DNA of 62,797 bases from Atkinsonella hypoxylon (taxonomy: Eukaryota > Ascomycota > Sordariomycetes > Hypocreales > Clavicipitaceae), in contig JFHB01000184.1 of the NCBI GenBank assembly GCA_000729835.1, forward strand, positions 1 through 62,797, in the 5' to 3' direction. This document shows positions 1 to 10,033 of the stretch, one piece after another. Each line of letters opens with the position of its first letter. Position 1 is the first letter of the stretch. The position numbers and the translations under genes are program-made. The notes below the pieces were generated by a model. That model had not been told where the DNA came from and made no database searches. It saw nothing but the letters and a program-made list of their open reading frames with translations.

Positions 1-438
1 GTGCCTTGGGGATGCTGGGCTGCGTTGCTTGGAGGGTTGGCCTGCACGGGGGCTCGTTCCCGGCGCGGGAGAAGGAGGGATTGCGAGGGCGTTCCGTGGG
101 GTGAGCATTTGTCTTTCTTCTTTCTTTGCTGCAAAGTAGTGTTTTTTTTTTTTTTGCGGAGGAGGAGGAGGAGGAGGAGGAGGAGGCAATGCTGTAAGCT
201 GGGCTTGCGGGACGGCATGGCGAGACAAGGGAAGCTGGTCGTACGCTGTAATTGTACCTCATCGAGACGCAAGGTTGTTGATAACCCTATCATTATTGCT
301 TGAGCTAGCTTGCATACGTGCAAATATCCCGCGGACAAGAAACGCACACTCCATAACGCCTACTCCATATGTACTTCGTTGCTCAAGACACCAACACCAA
401 CCAACGTTGCACCGCCTGGACTAGACAACTCACTTGAG
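1..438. other. Left-edge flank, no gene recognised
   Basis: This segment lies downstream of the CDC16 stop codon. It holds a 13-base T run followed by a (GGA)n stretch near 160-186. The open frames that cross it are low-complexity (runs of Arg from GGA/AGG codons) and resemble no family. It may carry the CDC16 3' UTR and the flank of a gene outside the window. Confidence 0.5.
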
Positions 439-2350
439 TTACTCGTCATCATCCGTCGTTTCCATCATTCCATCGCCGTCATCATCATCGAGCAGGGTCC
501 GTCTCCTAGTCACCCTCCCTTTGCCCTTGTCCATCATGCCACCCCCGACTCTGTGACCATTCACCTTTTGCGTCGCCTCAATCTTTCGCTGATGGAGATG
601 ATGCTCAAAATCGGCGAGGTCGTCAGCATCTTCCTCGGCTGCACCGTCTATCAAGACCGTCTCCTCCAGAGCCCTGTTCAGAAGCTCCGTCGAGATGCTA
701 TCTTGCGGGTTGATGGCCAGTGCTTGGTGCAACACCGCCACTGCTTCCTCTGGCCGATTCTGCTCCATCAGTATGAGCCCCTTGGCGCTGAAGATCGCGG
801 CGTCCTTACCGCCAAGTCTGAGCACCTCGTCAAAGAGATCTAACGCCTTGTTGAACCGCCCAAGTCGCCGGTATGCATGGGCCAGATTGGTCTTGGCGGA
901 AAGCCATGCTGATGGTTCGCTGTTGATTTCCTCAGCTATGTCGAGTGCTGCTGTGAAATACTGCACCGCTTCCTTGGGCCGGTCTTGGTGATACTTGACA
1001 ATGCCCATCTCGTTCAGCAGCAGGGGATCCGTCTTGCACAAGCCATAGGCTGTTTTGAGAAATTCTTCCGCTAACGCCATATTATTGAGAGCATGATTTT
1101 GCATGCCGAGAAAAATCTGCGGCAAATGTGTACCCATGAATAGTCGCGCCGCCGTGGAATACGCAGATATGGCTTGGTCGTGCTCACCCTCTGCGGCAAA
1201 TGTATGAGCGAATCCTATCCAAGCTGGCCCAAAGTGAGCATCCATCATACTAGCTTTGCTGAAGTACCGACGAGCTTCTGCGATTTTGTCAATAGCAAAA
1301 TAGTAGACTCCCACCGCCAGCCATGTGCATGGTTGTTCCGGATGCGTATCAGCTAGGTCATGCGCCACCAGGAACAACAGGTTCTTCATCTTGAGCTCAT
1401 ACAGGCAAGCCAAGTGTACTGGATACACTGAGAAATTGTATTTATCCTCTTGCAGAATAGCGTTGGTTATGGCGAGAGCGTCTTGGTAGCGGCATTGCGT
1501 ATAGAGGAGATCGGCTCGCGCGAGTTGAAGATCGGGATTCGTCGAGAGGTGATAATGCGTTGACAGTGAGTCGTAGGCGGTCTCGAATGAGGCAGGGTTT
1601 CGGTACTTGGACAATCGCGTCGTGTAGAGCATCTTGGTGAAATCTGCAGCCTCTTGAGATGACGATACGTCTCCAGATACTGTGATGGAATCAAAGTCCA
1701 AGCTTTCAAGGAACTGCCACTCCTCGTCCGGCGACAATAAAGAGTTCTTCATGAGCTGTTGGAAAGCCTCAAAGCACCTGACGTCGATTCGTACAGCATC
1801 CTTATAGCACTCTTTGGCTCGGTCGAAAGCGTTTTGCTTGGCATAACAAATTCCCCTTAGAAAACACATTGCGGCCTCAAACCGTCTGTTTGCGGCTTCC
1901 TCCTCGTCGACTTCATCATCGCGTCTTCGGCTGCTGTGACGCGGTTGCTGCTTGCGCTTGTTGCTACCACCGTTGGAAATCAGGTGTGTAGGGTTTCTCT
2001 CCCCGAGAACGGCGAGCGCTTCTTCGTAGCGAGATTGCTTGATAAGACAATGACCTGCGAGATATCGGCACGATGGATTTCGGGAGATAAGGTCCTGTTT
2101 TGAAAGGAAGGCTTGGGCCCGTGTGTGGTTGCCCGTAGCAAAATGGACTTGGGCTAGCCAAAAAGCGTCTTGGTCGTCGTCTGCGCAACAGGGGCAATGT
2201 CATTAGGCTGCGTTCGGGAGAAGACGGGATGAGGTTGAGAGGAGAATACCAACTGGTCAATGCTAAGAGCTTATCACCGATAAATATGGCCGATTCATAT
2301 TGGGCTTTGTTTAAAGCATCCTGCCGCCAATCCCTCAGAAACTTTTCCAT
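439..2350 (-). CDS. cdc16: Anaphase-promoting complex subunit CDC16/Cut9 (APC6)
   Basis: TPR scaffold subunit of the APC/C, the nuclear ubiquitin ligase that triggers anaphase and mitotic exit. Two exons, 2254-2350 and 439-2180, are joined over a 73-nt intron (donor A|GTTGGT, acceptor CGCAG). The junction reads LALTNDDQDAFWLA, which restores the family N-terminus. The product is 612 aa, close to human CDC16 and a little shorter than S. pombe Cut9. Tandem TPR helices fill most of the protein (for example WLAVGVYYFAIDKIAEARRYF and LLNEMGIVKYHQDRPKEAV). The C-terminal tail is acidic (DDDDGDGMMETTDDDE), and an Arg/Lys-rich linker follows about residue 110. The start is the ATG preceding MEKFLRDWRQDAL, a typical Cut9 beginning. 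It is divergent from HIS3 across 561 bp. Identification by recognised sequence is strong; the splice sites are inferred. Confidence 0.93.
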
Positions 2351-2911
2351 GGCGTGGCGGCATGTGTCGACGTGGCTCCCAAGAAATTGAGAAGTAGAAA
2401 ATCGAGAATTCGCAAACGCTGGAGGCCCCTGCTTAAATCCGAATTCGGAAACAGCCCCTCTCCTGTTTGATACAGACAGGAAGAGGAAAAAAAAAAAGAG
2501 TCAAGCGCTTGATGGAAGTTGCGCTTGTCCAGGTCTTCAATTCATCATGTCGATGCGAGCGCGACCGGCGAGCGCATCAGTAGTTAGGCCGCGGATCGCG
2601 AGACGCTCTGGGGGCGTGATCGACACGAAATAGCGGGGTACACCCACTGTAGGTGCAGACCTGGTGGTCCCGTCTCGCCCCTCCAATGATTGTTCAATTG
2701 TTCCGGCGCTGGCAAGAAGTGGCGACCGCCGATATGGCAATTCTGTGCAGCCTCCTCACACAATAACACAAAGAACAAATTTTGAACCCAAGTCACTTTC
2801 GTCTTGCCAGGTACTCTTGGACGTCCAACAGATATATCTCTCTGTCCGAAATTTTAGTCAGTTGCCCTGCTACAGCAATCCCAGTCGATTCAGATTGCCT
2901 CTGAATCCACA
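2351..2911. promoter_or_regulatory. CDC16/HIS3 divergent intergenic promoter region
   Basis: This 561-bp interval separates the two start codons and must carry both promoters and 5' leaders. A 12-base A run sits near 2489. I looked for the general amino-acid control site TGA(C/G)TCA expected for HIS3 and saw only one-mismatch versions (GAGTCA near 2500, TTAGTCAG near 2852). Confidence 0.5.
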
Positions 2912-3658
2912 ATGGGCTCTACCTTGCCCGTCCGATCAGCGGCCCTCGCCCGCGACACCAACGAAACCAAGATTCAACTCGCCATCAATCTCGACGGCGG
3001 CGAATTCCCAGCCAACACCGACGCCCGCCTCCTAAAAGCCACGAGTGGCCATGCTTCACAATCTAGCAAATCACAGATTATTTCAGTCAACACTGGAATC
3101 GGTTTCCTCGATCATATGCTTCATGCTTTGGCCAAGCATGCTGGCTGGAGCTTTGCCATCAATTGCGCAGGAGATCTTCATAGCACGTATTTCACTTGCC
3201 TTCATCACCTCAATCATCCATGATACTGACATTCTTATTTCATAGTTGATGACCATCACACCGCCGAAGACTGCTGTATCGCTCTTGGCTACGCCTTCAA
3301 CCAAGCACTTGGCAACCTTGCCGGTGTTGCTCGATTCGGTTATGCATACGCCCCTCTCGACGAAGCCTTGTCTCGAGCGGTCGTCGATCTTTCGAATCGC
3401 CCGTACAGCGTCATTGATCTAGGGTTGAAGAGAGAGTGGCTTGGCAAGCTCAGTACGGAGATGGTACCACACTGCTTGCAGAGCTTTGCCCAGGGCGCTC
3501 GCTTCACGTTGCACGTCGACTGCCTGCGAGGGGATAATGACCACCATAGAGCAGAGAGTGCGTTCAAGGCTCTCGCGGTGGCCATTAAGATGGCCACCAC
3601 TCGGGTCAAGGGTAAGGAGGGTGAGGTTCCTAGCACGAAGGGAACCCTGAGCGCTTAG
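2912..3658 (+). CDS. HIS3: Imidazoleglycerol-phosphate dehydratase
   Basis: Cytosolic Mn-dependent enzyme that dehydrates imidazole glycerol phosphate to imidazole acetol phosphate in histidine synthesis. Exons are 2912-3182 and 3246-3658; the product is 227 aa, normal for a monofunctional IGPD. Metal-binding motifs are visible: GFLDHMLHALAKHAGW, DDHHTAEDCCIALG after the junction, and RGDNDHHRAESAFKALAVAI near the C-terminus. The 63-nt intron is inferred to be GC-AG (CATA|GCACGT ... TTCATAG|TTGATG). This joins GDLH-IDDHHTAEDC exactly as in the family. The nearby GT donor at 3187 would create an immediate stop. It converges on ARG7 with 222 bp between stop codons. Confidence 0.95.
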
Positions 3659-3880
3659 GGAGTAAGTTGTCGCATGTTTTGGTGATTTTGTGGCGTAGAA
3701 GGGAGGAGGGCATTTTGTCTATTGTAGAGCCCATCTTAAGGTTATGATCCAGGAGCACGAACGGCATTTCTGCGCGCGTATGTACACCTTTAACTGGACA
3801 TGAAATGATTTTTGGGATCGAGCTATTCGTAGTTCCCATACAGCAAGTGCCCCTTAACACGGTAAATCAAAGCCTTCGAC

Positions 3881-5296
3881 TTATGTACGATAATCACCAT
3901 TAATAGTGACATAGTCATGGCTGAAATCGCACGTCCAATGCACAGCATTCTTATCTCCGGTTCCCAGTTTGACGAGAATTTCCAAATCCTCCATTTCCAA
4001 AATCTCGCTGGCGCGCTGCTCATCAACCTGCTCGGGCTCACCATTCACAAGTAGTTTGAGCTCTTTCGACCCATCGGTTGGAATGAAAGAAACATTAGTT
4101 TTCTCGGGGACAATCTCAGGGACATCGTTCACAGGTTGACCGGGCTTCGAGATAAGAGCATAGCCCGCGGCGCACAAGATGCGTCCCCAGTTCGCGTCCT
4201 TTCCATACAAAGCTGTTTTGACGAGTGGCGAGAGGGCGATGGACCGAGCAACTTGGCGCGCAGACTCCTCGGAGGCACTATCGACGACGCGGATGGTAAC
4301 AAACTTGGTGGCACCTTCGCCATCGCGAACGATAAACTTGGCCAGATCGATTGCGAAATCCGTCAACACGATCTGGAAAGCCTCGTAATCGGCAGAATGT
4401 TGTGATGAGACTTCCTTGCCACCAGCAGCACCGTTAGCCAAAAGAGCAACAGTGTCATTGGTAGAAGTATCGCCATCCACGGTAATGGAGTTGAATGACC
4501 GATCGACAGCATGCCGGAGGGCATTTTTCATGATGCCCGGTGCAATCGGAACATCCGTGGCCAAGATGGTCAGCAAAGTGGCCATATTGGGCGCGAGCAT
4601 ACCAGCGCCCTTAGTCATGCCCGCGATGCGGTACTCGATGCCTGGTGAAGACGGGAGACTGAATGGCTTGGACATCAACTTGGGAAACGTATCCGTGGTG
4701 CAGATAGCCTTGGCGCAACTCAACCAGTCCTTGTGTTGATCGCCAGCTTTCTGCACAGCGTTGGGGATATGATCCACGATCTTTTGGATGGGCAGCCTGC
4801 AGTTTTGCGTCAGGATCCAGCCAGTGAGAAGAAGAATAAAAAGTTCAACTGTCCAGAGACACCTCTCTCACCTTTGTCCAATGACTCCTGTACTCATCAC
4901 AATCGTCGAGCCTTCCTTGCCGACCCTCTTGTCCGTTGTCTCTGCCATCTTCGCGGCATCCTGGAGGCCTCCGATACCGGTCACGGCGTTGGCATTGCCA
5001 GAATTGACAATGACGCTTCGCAGCCCAGCATTGGCCTTGCTTTGAAGCAGTTTTCGACTAAAAGTCACAGGGGCGGCTTGGAACTTGTTCTTGGTGAAGA
5101 CGGCAGCGGCAGAGCAATCGCGATCTGAAGTGACGAGCGCAATGTCGGGCTTGCTCGTATTACCGGGTTTGACGCCACAGAAGACACCGGAGGCTGAGAA
5201 GCCCTTGGGGTACGTGCCTGAAGTTGGCACGTATTTAAGCTTGGCAGCTGGAATCGTGCTGCCTAGGTTGACGGAATAAGCACGCGTAAACCTCAT
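3881..5296 (-). CDS. ARG7: Mitochondrial glutamate N-acetyltransferase / ornithine acetyltransferase (ArgJ family)
   Basis: Bifunctional arginine-pathway enzyme of the mitochondrial matrix. It moves acetyl from N-acetylornithine to glutamate and may also use acetyl-CoA. Exons are 4872-5296 and 3881-4796, with a 75-nt intron (AAAG|GTGAGA ... CTGCAG|G). The product is 446 aa. The self-cleavage site is KGAGMLAPNMA|TLL, placing the nucleophile at Thr215. TVDGDTSTNDTVALLANGAAGG is also present. The first in-frame ATG gives MRFTRAYSVNLGSTIP, a short Arg-bearing leader that would suit mitochondrial import; an in-frame TAG lies upstream. An extra upstream exon cannot be excluded. The last residues (SHDYVTINGDYRT) match the family C-terminus. 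A perfect TGAGTCA site lies 174 bp upstream. Confidence 0.94.
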
Positions 5297-6737
5297 ATTG
5301 GAAGAAGCTGACGCGCGTGGGGGCACTACCTATCCTAGGTAGCTAGGTGAGTAGGGAAGAAGGTTTCGAGGGTTGGGCTTTTTCCACATGCAGGATGATA
5401 GTTACATGGTGGCCGTGGCCGATAGGAGGGGATTTGCGATTTACAGCGCATGGTAGATGGTAGGCAGCATGAGTCACCGCAGAACTGCAATCAGAATGAG
5501 AGAACAACCTGGCTACCATAAGTTACATTACATGCTATGTTCATGGTTCATGGAGTTTTAGGTGGTACCTTGAGTGTAACTTGAGAAGAGGTGCCGACTA
5601 CCTACCTAGGTACCTAGTGGCTATAGAAGCTGCACCTCGCTCATTGGCCCTGAGTGTATTTTTACGCTGGCAGATGGCAGGCAACTGATGACAGCCTTCC
5701 AGCTTCCAGGCACCAGGGCAGCCGCGCACACACTTCTAGGAGAACCAGCCAATTGGAGGCCGCATCCCCTTGCTAGCTTACACTCGAGTGAATCACCAGA
5801 ACTTACCTAAGCACAGATCCCTCTGGGCAAAAAAATTTGGCTATAAAGTCTTGTCATGCCCCTCAGCCTTTTTTTTTTTTTCCTTTCCTCTCCATCCGAG
5901 TGCACGGGCGTCTTCCTTCTCCGTGAAGCGATAAGCTGAGAGAGGAATTTTGCTAGTTGAAAACTAAATTCAAACCGCTCCTGTTCAATTTATTGGGCAG
6001 GGAATTTTTGGAACCTTTTGAACTTCTCATCTTTCATTGCGATTCGGTCTACTGGGCTGACGTGAAGAAGGAATCCTGGGCTTTGAGACTTGAAGTTACA
6101 GCGTTGGGCATCGTATCGTATCGCTATGAGAAGAGTAGGGTGCTACGGTCCGGGATACGTTGTGTCGAATATGTCGATACCATATAGAATTCGTGCGAGA
6201 GTACTAAATGCATGATGCTGTTGATTTTTAAAGACGCATTAATCAGTGAGGCTGTTGTGTGCATATGCTTGAGTGACTGGATCTTCCTGCTTTGTTCGTA
6301 ATAAAGTGGATGCTGAACCTGACTCCCAAGATAATTAGCGAGAACATGCCTTATGATGAAGCTAGACCCTTTTCGAAAAAAATTGATAGAAACTAGGAAC
6401 ACGGAGTGCGTTAGATCCCGTCGTAATATTTGGAGTGCAGTTCGAGTGCGGCCCTGCCATGCGCTGTGGTGGGGGCCCTGCTTGCAGGTGACTCAAACTT
6501 TCGTCCCAACTGCCTGTTCAAAGTTAACGACGCCTTCAACACATGTGATTTGAGTTCCTTTGCAAAGCGTGAATCACTTACGCACTATACATGTCTTAAC
6601 AGCCACGGTGCACAGCTGCTATTCCGCTCCTGCTGTTGCTGCCATTACAAGTCGTCGACCAACTTTTCGTCATCAATATCGTGTCCCTCTCGAACGCCAA
6701 CCCACGAACCGCTCATTTGCGTTGCGAATCCGCCCCG
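5297..6737. other. ARG7/GCD2 divergent intergenic region
   Basis: About 1.44 kb separates the two start codons. It contains palindromic AvrII/KpnI-like runs (around 5333 and at 5598-5617), a 13-base T run near 5869, and pyrimidine-rich stretches before GCD2. The frame upstream of the GCD2 ATG is open for 34 codons but has no ATG, so it is probably leader. No further gene is recognised. Confidence 0.5.
5470..5476. promoter_or_regulatory. Putative CPC1/Gcn4 site TGAGTCA upstream of ARG7
   Basis: A perfect TGA(C/G)TCA heptamer sits 174 bp before the ARG7 ATG. This is the binding site of fungal cross-pathway control factors (CPC-1/CpcA/Gcn4), which induce arginine genes under amino-acid starvation. 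A heptamer can occur by chance; function is inferred from position. Confidence 0.5.
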
Positions 6738-8200
6738 ATGGCTGCTGAGGGAGGACAGCCCGCCGGGGCAGGCGCATCCGCAGCTAAAAAGGATCAGAAG
6801 CCCCAGGGCCAGACGAGGCCTAGGCCTCCGTCAAAAGACCAATCAGCTCCCGGTGATCCAGCAGTCGGGGAAAAGACGCTGTCGAATGCTGAATTGAAGA
6901 AGAAGAAGCAAGAAGAGAAAGCTGCGAGAAGAGCGCAAGCAAAAGCTGCGGTAGCATCTCAGCCTGCTGCCGGAGCTTCAGGAGCACACGGACCTGTGGA
7001 GGGGGGTAAGTCTGGGGGCAAAGCTAAGGTGAACGCCAAGCAGGGAGGACTTCCTGTTCCTGGTGGATATCATCGAACTACTCCAAGAGGTGTGCCGCCG
7101 CCTGTTGTGAAAGAGGTGGTTAAGCCCAAGATTCCAGAGTGTTTCAGTCATCTATCCATGGCAAAACGCATCTCCATGACGCACGCCGACAAAGACGTGA
7201 ACCCAGTCGTATTGGTCTTGGGACAGCAGATGGCTACATTTGCCATCAGTGATAGCACCACGCGGCTCGAGGCCACTCTGCTCGCATTCAAGAAGGTGCG
7301 TGCATTGACTCGTCTTTTTCTGTGTTTGAATCCATTCTCCAACGGAGAAAAATGGCATGTACTTACAACGTCCGGATTGAACAGGTCATCGAATCCTACA
7401 CTACGCCCCTTGGAAACACATTTTCTCGACATTTCACCTCTCACGTACTGAACCCTCAGATCGAATACCTCACTGCCTGCAGACCAATGTGCTTCTCCAT
7501 GGGCAACGCCATCCGATGGCTGAAGCTGCAAATCTCCAGGATCGATATCGACCTGCCGGATGCTGCAGCGAAGAAGGTTCTATGCCAGTCAATTGATAAT
7601 TTCATCCACGAACGCATCGAGCTAGCCGACTTTGTCATTGTCAAGACGGCCGCCGACCTGATCAGCCATGACGAGGTCGTCCTCACATATGCACACCACA
7701 AACTTGTTGAGCGCGCATTGCTGCAAGCCAAGGCAGATGGCAAGCGGTTCAAAGTCATCCTTGTAGATGACCCATTTGAGCGTGTCGGCATAGACCATGC
7801 CAAGAAGCTGGCTGCTGCCGGTGTTCCTGTCACTTATGCTTCCGACCTGGGTGCCTTGAGAACGAATCTCCAGGAGGCGACGATTGTGTTTGCCGCTGCA
7901 GAGGCCATGTTCAGCAATGGCTCTATGTATGCCCGTGCTGGTACCTGTGACATTGCCACCGTTGCTACTGATTTGGGCGTGCGTGTGGTCGCTCTGAGCG
8001 AAACCATCAACTTCACTGAACGCTTGTCCATTGACTCACTGACGTACAATGAGATTGATCCTGAGAGAAGCACAGACGAAGGGTTTAGATTACTGTTTGA
8101 TACGACGAGAGACAAGTTCATTTCGGTGGTGGTCACAGAGTTGGGCAATTCGTCGGCCATGGCGGTTCCTGCGATTCTGAGAAAATTAGAGGAGCTGTAG
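6738..8200 (+). CDS. GCD2: Translation initiation factor eIF2B subunit delta
   Basis: Regulatory subunit of the cytosolic eIF2B complex, the nucleotide exchange factor for eIF2. Exons are 6738-7295 and 7385-8200, with an 89-nt GT-AG intron between FKK and VIESYTTP. The product is 457 aa. A charged Lys/Ala/Gly-rich, probably disordered N-terminus (about residues 1-120) precedes the eIF2B alpha/beta/delta Rossmann-like domain. That domain includes FIHERIELADFVIVKTAADLI, LVDDPFERVG and the C-terminal run ending in SAMAVPAILRKLEEL. It is shorter than yeast Gcd2 and closer to the human delta subunit. The start is the first in-frame ATG (context CCCCGATGG). It converges on the complex I subunit gene. 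Confidence 0.94.
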
Positions 8201-8506
8201 GTCAGTAATAGAAGCTCATTGAGTAATCTTGGGACCCCAGTGATCAATCGTGATGAATCAGGTTCGCCCCGTTTAGCTCGTGATTTGCAGATGCACAGGC
8301 AATTCTCAGGCGAGATACAGAATGCTGGCATGCGACCGTAGCCAAACCATTGTTCACGAACGAAGCGCCAGTTCTATTCCGGGCAGTTTACCCCTTACAA
8401 CCCAGTATGGCATGTACAAATCTTTTCGGCACCACCAATCCACCCAATGCTTCGCTTCCAAATCTCGTACAATAGCCTCGCGTATGGTATCCATCAGTCC
8501 CACCTC
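8201..8506. other. Intergenic between convergent GCD2 and complex I subunit genes
   Basis: These 306 bp should hold both 3' UTRs. No gene or notable repeat is seen. Confidence 0.5.
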
Positions 8507-8862
8507 CTACTGCAGTGCCGCCGCAGCGCCCCTCGACTCCTCATTCTCCCTCTCCGCCATCTTCTTCCTCTTCTCCAACAGGAACGCCTTGCGCTCGCTC
8601 AACATGGCGGATTGCTTGTCGTCGACTCCCTGCAGCCAGTATCCGAAGCTCGCGCCGCCGAGGGCGTAGACCGGGTACGCCCACAGGGAGGACTTGTTGA
8701 AGAAGGGGCGCATTTCGATGCCGACTTGCCAGAAGCGCACGGCGAGGCCTGCAAACCAGGTTAGAAGCGAGTTGTTCCAAGGTGGCCAGCTTGAATTCGG
8801 TAGGGCTCTGGGGGGGGGGCGGGCGTACCGAAGCAGCTCCAGAACGCGATGCGGTGGACCAT
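8507..8862 (-). CDS. Predicted small accessory subunit of mitochondrial NADH:ubiquinone oxidoreductase
   Basis: A 91-residue protein from exons 8829-8862 and 8507-8748 (80-nt intron with a C10 run; FG|GTACGC ... TTTGCAG). The junction gives MVHRIAFWSCFGLAVRFWQ. This, together with GIEMRPFFNKSSLWAYPVYALGGASFGYWLQGV and a charged tail (ERKAFLLEKRKKMAERENEE), resembles the small fungal complex I subunit annotated in many ascomycetes as a 14 kDa or 6.6 kDa-type subunit. It has one hydrophobic helix around residues 33-52 and a basic coiled C-terminus, as expected for a single-span inner-membrane accessory subunit. The family name is from memory and less certain than the gene model. An upstream frame may encode a lost or alternative N-terminus. 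Confidence 0.75.
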
Positions 8863-10033
8863 GATGGGCAATTGGGAGGATAACTGACTGGGCAATCAGG
8901 CTGTTGATGGGCGTGTCTGGCCGCGGAAACTTGGCGTTGAGTTGAGGTTGCAAGGAGCTAGGATGTGCACACATCACGTGATGGCAAGTGGTATCTTTCC
9001 GCAACTACATGCCGCCCCATTTACTTCCAACGGAGTCGCAACACGTTTTTTCAATTTGGGAACCTAGACTTGCGATTAAAAATTCTCTTGAGTCATATTT
9101 TCATGACGCTCGCTTTTTTTTTTTTTTTTTATAGATGTCCTGTCTCGCGCTATTGCGCTGCGCTATGGCCTCGATCTGCACGTCATGTTTTCAGACTGAT
9201 ATATTCAGGCGTGACAGCATGACAGCAATGACTTGTCCGTCGTCCGACCAGTTATCAACCCTCATCGGAAGTTGCTGCCAAATTACCTGTGCTTAAGAAA
9301 AGAGGTAAAACAAAGAGGGCCACAAAGTTCTATAATACCCACTTCCACTCCGCCTCGCGAGGCTCCGTCTTCGCGCCCAACTACTATCATGGCCGACGAC
9401 TCAGATCAGTCGTACGAGCATTAGCATGATGATACCACGTGGCAAAATATCTTCTTCGTATCCAAGCTCGTATGGAAAAGACCCCGCGGTGTCTTTCAGG
9501 ATGAAAATATGAAGCGTAAAGCGTGCCTGCTCTCATGCCTAAGTGAGACGGCAAGTGCTTACAAGACAGAAGTGCATCCAGTAAATAACACTTCATCGAA
9601 CTGATTGAATCATGTGCGCCTGGAGGCGCCGCTGGTCTCTTCTCTGGGATCTGTATATTTCCTTGAAGGGCTCGAACATGACCCGGGCGTACAGTGCATG
9701 TCGCGACTTGGCCCTCTCTGATTCAGACACCAATAGCGTTTGCGTTCTTTTCTTTGCACCGTCACAGGATGGAGTGATGGCCTGACTACAAGAAAACCAT
9801 TGAATTAAGGAGAGGCTGAAGATTTCAATCACTTGATGCGTAGATACTCTACTATACTGACACCAGATTGCGCGCTGAATCTAGATACCAAGAGGCAATT
9901 CTGCTCCTCCAAGTTACAATTCTATGTATACTCTATTCATATGCATATCAAGTCACGTCCTAAGAGGCATGCCACCAACGAGCATCTACATTCTACTCTA
10001 CTACATGCGGAACAACAAGCGCCAAGGCCACAA
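8863..10033. other. Intergenic, no gene recognised
   Basis: About 1.17 kb between the complex I subunit start and the 3' end of the DUF3684 gene. It has a T20 run near 9113 and a short reading frame MADDSDQSYEH at 9389-9424 with no supporting homology. The right part probably includes the 3' UTR of the large minus-strand gene. Confidence 0.45.

Noticed and set aside
1..303. Arg-rich 100-codon frame at the left edge
   Set aside because: It arises from a (GGA)n microsatellite and flanking T run; no homology.
3187..3245. Canonical GT-AG splice for the HIS3 intron
   Set aside because: Using the GT at 3187 puts a TGA in frame immediately after the junction and loses the conserved IDDHH join.
9233..9424. 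63-codon frame ending MADDSDQSYEH
   Set aside because: The short acidic end looked like a protein start, but no downstream exon continues it.
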